The notes under the pieces were generated by a model, which saw only the letters and a program-made list of their open reading frames with translations, was not told the DNA's origin and ran no database searches. Position numbers and translations under genes: made by a program. 64,000 nucleotides of DNA from Hymenoscyphus infarciens (Eukaryota > Ascomycota > Leotiomycetes > Helotiales > Helotiaceae), in assembly GCA_001414345.1 (NCBI GenBank), contig LLCB01000018.1, forward strand, positions 1-64,000, read 5' to 3'. Below are positions 58,266 through 64,000 of the stretch, piece after piece (the stretch's first letter is position 1; every line of letters starts with the position of its first letter).

Positions 58266-60940
58266 TGTTATTTGTCATGCGATCGAGTCGCAATCGATGT
58301 TGTTTGGTTGTTCGTTTCGTCGGCGAGGGTTGAATGCGCGGGGGGCGACTTAGGGTTTGGCGCGAGGGAATGCGCAACGAGCTAGCGGGCGCGCCCGCAG
58401 GTGAGTCGAGAAACACAATACGATACTAATTATTCGTAACTTGTGATGCTAACGAGAGTATGGGTATTGGCATTGCCAGATGCTGCGGCTGGTGGGAGAG
58501 TGTGTGTTGTGGGAGGTGGGAGGTCGACGCCATTTGGGAGTTTGGTCTGTACGTTGACCTTTAGCGCAGCCGGGCCTTTTCCAGCCAAGTCTACCACACC
58601 AGAACCGAACTGGGAAAAGCGCGGTGAATACCGATTTTCCCCCTCAACTTCAAGACAACCAATCAATAAGAAGAAAGATAGCGAGGTCAATAATCTATGT
58701 TTCCCCAAATATTTCTAACTTTTAGAGAGTTTAAAGAATTATCAAATGTCTAAAATAACGAAAACGTACTGCCGCCTCTGGGTTGCCGTAGTCTGGTGCG
58801 AAGAATCGGACCATATCCGTACAAATCGCCCCATTCTGCCAACCATCGACATTTGATATTGATATTGGAATTGCCATTTTTTATATCTTCAAGAAACGCT
58901 GTACGAAAGTATGAATAAACCGTTTGTCTCGAATCGATAAATTCAATGCCAGATACACGCGTTGTCCCATGACGACGTCGTTCCGCGCGGCCACTGTCTT
59001 CAAAGCAAACCTCCTCGATGTTGAACCTCGGTGGAGAAGATGAAGTATATCTTCAATGAGGCTCTGCACCCCTTGGAATGGTCGTGCGTCAGGCGCGGCC
59101 CTTCGCTTCTGATCGACGTATGTTGTGCGTTTCGGTACGAGATCGCGCACCAGTCACAACACCACATGGATTTAAGGCTGAGTCGAATCGTTCATGTCCG
59201 AGATCACTTCGCTTTTCCGTGGGGATCTTTGTCTTTGTCGTTCTCGGAGATCTGACCTTCAAATTCAAACGGGGAGCTTTTACTTTCATCTGAATCTGCA
59301 AATATCATCCCCTTTCCTTCATCCGCATCTCACATTTCTGTCCTCGTTGGCCTTCGGGGTGAGAGTACCAACACCTCACTCGTATTGGACATGCAAATAT
59401 ATGCCGAAGCCGGCTTTATCTCACAAGTGGGCACGACATGTCCCCAAACCCTTTGGAATGAAGAAGTCGGTATTGCCTCGCAGGTCCTCTGTCCTCTCGC
59501 TCCCCTTTGCGACCCCAGATCGATCCAGCTTCTACAATCCTGTACGTTGATTTAAGCTTTGCCGCATCTACTGATGGGGCGGCATCTCAACCTCGAGAAT
59601 ACGGTTCTCGGGAATGCGGGGAAGCCCCGGGCAAGCGTTGAGATCCGAAATCTCATCAGATTAGATGCACGTCCCAGTGGGACACCAGAGGGGTTGTCCC
59701 ACTGAAGTCCAGAGCTAGCAATCAGGTGTCATCTGATGGCGGTGACATAATCACAAACCCAGGACAGGGAGACGAATCCTCGAAATAGTTCCTGATGGAT
59801 ACCTTTCGTTTAGGCTGTCCGGAGACGGACCTTGATGGCGCTGGCCACACATCGTGTCATCGAGATGCCAAAGGCTACAATGCTCAAACAGCATTTGAGC
59901 CAAGGGGCATCAAAGAAGAGACGACTTGAACATTACAGTCGACAGCGAGGCAAAACTAGGCCAGGCAAGGTAGGGACCAAACGACCTGCTTGACGGCGAG
60001 AACCTCTGACACTGAGCATAGAGAACAGACGACAACATCGAAAGGTGGAACCGGCCGGTCACTTCCGTACATTTCACTGTCATCAAGCGAAGACGAAAAA
60101 CACAAACTCAAGGCCTGGAAATACCTCGTAATTAGGAACAGGTGCCATTTATCCCCATCCTCAAAAACTACCCTTCCACCATTTCACCGCCTCACTACTT
60201 TCAGCGCCAGGCTCCTCGGAAGTTCCCAGGTCACGGTTCATCTAGCCCTAGTTTGTACTTCAAAATCCATGAAAGCCGTAACGAAAACCCGCAAATGGAG
60301 GTTTTAAGGGCTCAAATCAGATCTCCCGGAAAGCCATCATCTCATAAGACAATCTAGTAAAGTATAGATCACTATGAAGCAGTGATGGTTGGTATGTGTT
60401 GAAGTGTTCAGAGTTGACATTAACATTTCTCGGGGTTTTTGAATGCAAATCCCGTCTCTTCGGTGATTAGCCGAAGTGTCCCCACAGTTTTCACAATCCA
60501 TCAATTTCCATCGCGATTGCGAGAAATTTTCACTTGAAAGGAATGTATCATCAGTACTGCTCCTATTTTCTAGCATCATTCCGTCAGTTCCATCAATCGC
60601 TTCTCTCCATTTCATTACACTTTATAGCGAGTCTGTCACATCTCTACCCCATCAGACCATCATCCGAATTTCCAAAACCTCAAAAACCTGCCCCGTCCTC
60701 CCCTTAAATCAAGTCCCTCATGCCACGTCTGACTGCGCAGTCCAAGTCTGAATTCCAGTGTACTCTCTCTCTTCAACTGCCCCCACAAGAGACACAGTCT
60801 TTACCCTGTAAACGAAGAGAGAACGGTCTCAGATTCAGCTTCACGCCTACTTGAGCTGAGGACGGGTATACACTCCATTCTAGTCTTACTACAAACAAAA
60901 AGATTGAATTGTATAAATAGACTAGAGGACACCTTGGAGT
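58266..60940. other. Intergenic, upstream of the demethylase; no gene seen
   Basis: The first ~200 bp upstream of the start codon are G+C-rich with a perfect 14-bp palindrome GCGGGCGCGCCCGC (58385-58398), likely promoter. The remaining 2.4 kb is ordinary-composition DNA with short open frames lacking resemblance to any family. Nothing else is supported. Confidence 0.5.
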
Positions 60941-60944
60941 CGCC

Positions 60945-61214
60945 AGTGCAGATTTATTTTTAGCACCCAAATATGATGCCGGCTCACTTGGTATTTGATC
61001 GCTTACGGGTTGCTCCTCGGGTCATGTTTGGGGGCTAAAAATAAATTTGCAGATAAGCTGTCACTTGACAAGTAAGCGATGTAAATATTTGGGGCCAAAA
61101 CGAGTTGCGAGTAAACTACCACTTGTCGGGTAAGCCAACATCGTGTTTGGGGGCCAAAATTAAGTCACGAGTAAGCTGTCAAGTGACCAGTAAGCTAGAT
61201 GTTGGGTCAAAACC
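60945..61214. repeat. ~58-60-bp tandem repeat with an inverted start
   Basis: Units begin at about 61026, 61087, 61144 and a partial at 61198. Each opens GGGGGC(T/C)(A)AAAA and continues through GAGTAAGCTGTCACTTGAC-like sequence to a second GTAAGC. Left of them, 60948-60978 (GATTTATTTTTAGCACCCAA) is the inverted complement of 61019-61053, so an imperfect ~30-bp hairpin precedes the array. No coding content. Confidence 0.75.
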
Positions 61215-62088
61215 AGTCGTGTCTTTCAAATTTCTCATTCTCCGAAGCTTTCTCGAACAATACTTTTCATTATCCTAGAATGTTTTGCACAACCAAGAAA
61301 CAGGCGGCTGACCAAGCCTGGGTAGTATTGATGTCAGAGCAGGACTGTAGGAGGCTTTGCGATCAATTTAGTGTTAGTTGTATTAGATGTTACTGGATGG
61401 ATTTTTAAGTTGTTTGTTTTAGAAATCTGTGAGGGTAGCTAACTGAGCTCTTTAGATGAGATGTGAATAGGTCTCTCCGCCCTTCTCCGTACAGAAGTCT
61501 TCCCCTTGATCTAGGTAGTTCTGTCAAGATGCTTGAGGTCGTCAAAGTCGTGACCTGGCGAGGTATTGAGGGTAGGAGTACATACTCAGCATGCGGTGCT
61601 ATTAGAATAAAGGACATGAATGAGGCGATGAGTGGTGCTGGTGATAAAGGCGTTTGTAGAACCTTTAAAGTAATTAAGACTTAATTGTTTAAGTAACTTG
61701 CTTTGCCTAATTCCATTGTCCCAAAACTTGTGGAAAAATTGTTCTAGCAAATATTGTTGGGAGAAAATGCGTTGTGCAGCTGAAAAATGTTTGATGAAGA
61801 ACATTATACTAACTATCTGAAAGAATTCAGTTATCCGCGAAGGTTTTAGCTAAACATTGAATGAAGCAAAGAGACTCTTATCACAACAAGTGAAGCACGT
61901 TTGAGTATCAAAAGTGATCATAAAATCGCTTTTCACATCGGCAGTATATATTCATATATAGTTATTCCTACATATTTGAGACGGGTATCTACAGAACCAA
62001 AACACTTCCGAAAATCCCAGTATCCAACATCATTCACTGACCCATTTCCCCCAAACACCAAGAAACCAAAATCCATTATCAGGGAGCT
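61215..62088. other. Intergenic; nothing identified
   Basis: Unique DNA between the tandem repeat and the decayed transporter. Short open frames only, without recognised motifs. Confidence 0.5.
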
Positions 62089-64000
62089 TCAATGACTCTT
62101 CGGTGTACTAGAGCTTCTCCGTCGATAATTGTAGAGTTCATGTGCGGTCATATTGTTACTTGTTGGGGATTCGAAGTAGTAGAGGGGTTTTAAGGGTGGG
62201 GTATATCGACGGAAAAGGATGTAGCGTTTTATCCACCATCTGAGATATATGTGTGAATTTGAAAGATGAAATAGAGAACTAACCATCTGCTGAGACATCA
62301 TAACAGTAAAAGCCGCCAGCGTAGCCCGCCTCAACCTTGGGATCTTGAACAAGTTTACAAACCTTGACATAGACGGTGTACCATTCTTAAAGATCTTCGC
62401 TTTTAATTCAAGTTGTGAATGAATATAATTTAAATCCCTAACAGCTTGAACGGGTCTGTTTCGTAAACGAAGAAGGGCTTTGTAGGCTCGATGATATTCC
62501 CCTTTTTTTCATGTACCAACGCGTGGACTCGGGACAGAAGTAGACGGCTGGGATGATGGGGGGGGGGGCGGCGGGGATGAAGGCTGGGCCCAGTTGAAGA
62601 CGCCATGCTATATAGGTGCGGAAGATTGCTAGGGTTGGCACAAAATCCAAGAAACATTCCGAATGCAGTCCACATTTGCCAGCTCATGACGACTGTTTGG
62701 GGATACCGTTAGGATTTCGTTTTGGCACAAGATACAAGAGGGAGGACGTACGAGTGCCCCGAATGGCAGCGGGTGACTTTTCTGCGGCGAATGTTGGAAC
62801 CTGTATGCCAAGGTAATTGAGTTGGCACTCCATCTTAAGACGTTCCCCCCCTAAAAAAGCGTGCAAGCGAGAATGCCCCTTTCTTCAAATACCCGAAAAA
62901 GCCAAATAAACACTCCACGTTGATCTTACAGTACTAGCTTTAGCACCCATCCCTAACCCTGAAAGGATCCTACAAGCAAGCGCCTGTGGCCATCTCCTCG
63001 TGTACGAGACGATCCGCCGATTTTAGTATAGGCTCGTGCCTACAACACCCTTACCTTATTAAAGTTTTAACAATAGAAAAGAAAACTATAAAAAGAACAA
63101 AATAACTTCTACTCGATCTTGAAGAAGCTAACTAATCTTGGAGTTGATACTTGTAACTTTTAGATTCGTTGTCGTGGTTTTATTGTGAGTAGTTATAACA
63201 GTGTAGAATGTACTAAAATCGGCGGATCGTCTCGTACACGAGGAGGCCATGTCTGTATAAATGCAGAGCCAAGAACGGTCCACAAACATATATTCCCCGA
63301 AACGAAAGTCGTCCCTCGTCGACCAATATAAGAGTTCAATGGATCTGATAACCAACATCCGAAGAGAGCCGCGCCGATGTATAGCGCGGCATTGATTAAT
63401 CCTCGAATCAATTGGTCATATGTATTTTGTTCGTCGATGTGGATATATCTTGGGAATGCGAGGTTTACCCCGTTGGACCCTGAATATCGTGCTTCGAAGT
63501 ATTTCGGAATATCCAAAGCATTTGTCCCCCAAAACCCAAGGAAGGAGAAGTAATGAATCAAGACATTGATCAGTATCAAATTTCGGACCACAAACACCGC
63601 CTCCAGAGGTACATTGATCGACCACATCCCGGGCGTAGGAGGCGATGTAATCACACTTCGGTTGGAAATCGTAGAAATTCTATCCTTCCCATCAGCATAC
63701 TTTCCCCTCTCTTCCCTCTCCCCAGAACCAAGACCACGGTGATCGCGAAAAGGGAAAGAACTTAGGTCAATACTTACATCATTACACTGCAACAAATTAG
63801 CATATGTTCGCGATGAATTAGGAGCCTGGAGTAATGAGTTCAAAAGGGGGGATGAAGGGAGATTTTACATACCAACCAAATCCCATTCGACTTATTACAA
63901 CTTGATCGCGAACAAGTACGCGCCGGAGAAATATAAATATCATGAGTCTTGATAAAGCCGATCCCATCACGAATTGGTCCAACATAGGCGGGTTTCCATG
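62089..64000 (-). pseudogene. Decayed sugar-porter (MFS) transporter gene, runs off the window
   Basis: Homology runs from an outer loop (KPAYVGPIRDGIGF, THDIYISPARTC; 63990-63870) through LGFWGTNALDIPKYF, FGCWLSDPLNSYIGRRGT, CRILSGLGMGAKAST, VPTFAAEKSPAAIRGTLVMS, WRLQLGPAFIPA, YFCPES-RWYMKK, RDLNYIHSQLE to IPRLRRATLAAFTVMMSQQM, all typical of fungal sugar porters. Introns at about 62813-62943 (GTAAGA...ATACAG) and 62698-62749 (GTACGT, CTAAC, ACAG) rejoin the family pattern. Frame breaks: an extra base near 63567 (QCL/IHYF), an extra C at 62632-62634 and seven A where six are needed at 62503-62509. A MITE sits in an exon. After QQM (about 62285) similarity ceases, so the C-terminal half is missing. 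The N-terminus is outside the window. Confidence 0.8.
62994..63245. mobile_element. 252-bp MITE inside the transporter exon
   Basis: Perfect 35-bp inverted repeats (62994-63028 and 63211-63245) begin CTCCTCGTGTACGAGACG. A perfect 5-bp duplication GCCAT flanks them (62989-62993, 63246-63250). Removing the element plus one duplication restores the codons FIQTWPQALACRILSG. The 182-bp interior is A+T-rich with no open frame. The 5-bp duplication is not that of hAT (8) or mariner (TA), so the superfamily is undetermined. Confidence 0.93.

Noticed and set aside
1..64000. tRNA, rRNA, secondary-metabolite cluster, toxin or virus-derived genes outside retroelements
   Set aside because: None could be supported on either strand by reading; a dedicated tRNA scan was not possible here.

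Overview
The window is chromosomal DNA of a filamentous ascomycete (Pezizomycotina). The evidence is the short 37-105 bp GT-AG introns with CTAAC/CTGAC-like branch sites, the gene families present, and long A+T-rich blocks in which CpA and TpG are almost absent and TpA dominates, the signature of repeat-induced point mutation (RIP). A helotialean (Leotiomycetes) host is my best guess from the look of the proteins and the two-compartment layout; I cannot verify it here.

Layout. 1-6.7 kb is RIP-degraded repeat DNA: a Ty1/Copia RNase H remnant, LTR-like direct repeats and two arrays of a ~237-bp satellite. A PP2C-type protein phosphatase follows (8.7-10.5 kb, minus). At 11162-21857 lies a three-level transposon nest. 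A LINE with a 13-bp target-site duplication and a 48-nt poly(A) tail is split by a Ty3/Gypsy element with two 191-bp LTRs, which in turn carries a 294-bp near-perfect palindromic element. Without the nest, the phosphatase and the iron genes were originally about 11.5 kb apart minus the 10.7-kb insertion, that is, under 1 kb.

22.0-29.5 kb is a high-affinity iron-uptake pair: a Fet3-type multicopper ferroxidase (minus) and an Ftr1-type iron permease (plus), transcribed divergently. Four exact ATCWGATAA motifs, the type bound by SreA/Urbs1 GATA repressors, lie between them. A 2.1-kb RIP-degraded Tc1/mariner-like element with a TA target duplication has been inserted into this shared control region. 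30.7-36.6 kb is a graveyard: two hAT-like elements with 8-bp target duplications and two broken genes for membrane proteins.

38.8-58.3 kb is an ordinary gene-bearing stretch: an M1 zinc aminopeptidase (minus); divergently from it a tiny four-exon CENP-W kinetochore histone-fold gene (plus); a Caprin-like RGG-box protein (plus); a GMC/alcohol-oxidase-type flavoprotein (minus); and a very long KDM4-type JmjN/JmjC/PHD histone demethylase (minus). Every spliced model I built keeps frame over its whole length. 58.3-62.1 kb shows no gene. The window ends inside a decayed sugar-porter (MFS) gene with three frameshifts and a 252-bp MITE with perfect 35-bp inverted repeats inserted in an exon; the MITE offers an in-frame splice, so it is a candidate introner-like element.

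Functionally the clearest unit is the iron pair: the ferroxidase oxidises Fe(II) at the plasma membrane and the permease imports the Fe(III). The other genes are unrelated housekeeping or regulatory functions. No CRISPR array, rRNA, confident tRNA or secondary-metabolite cluster was seen.
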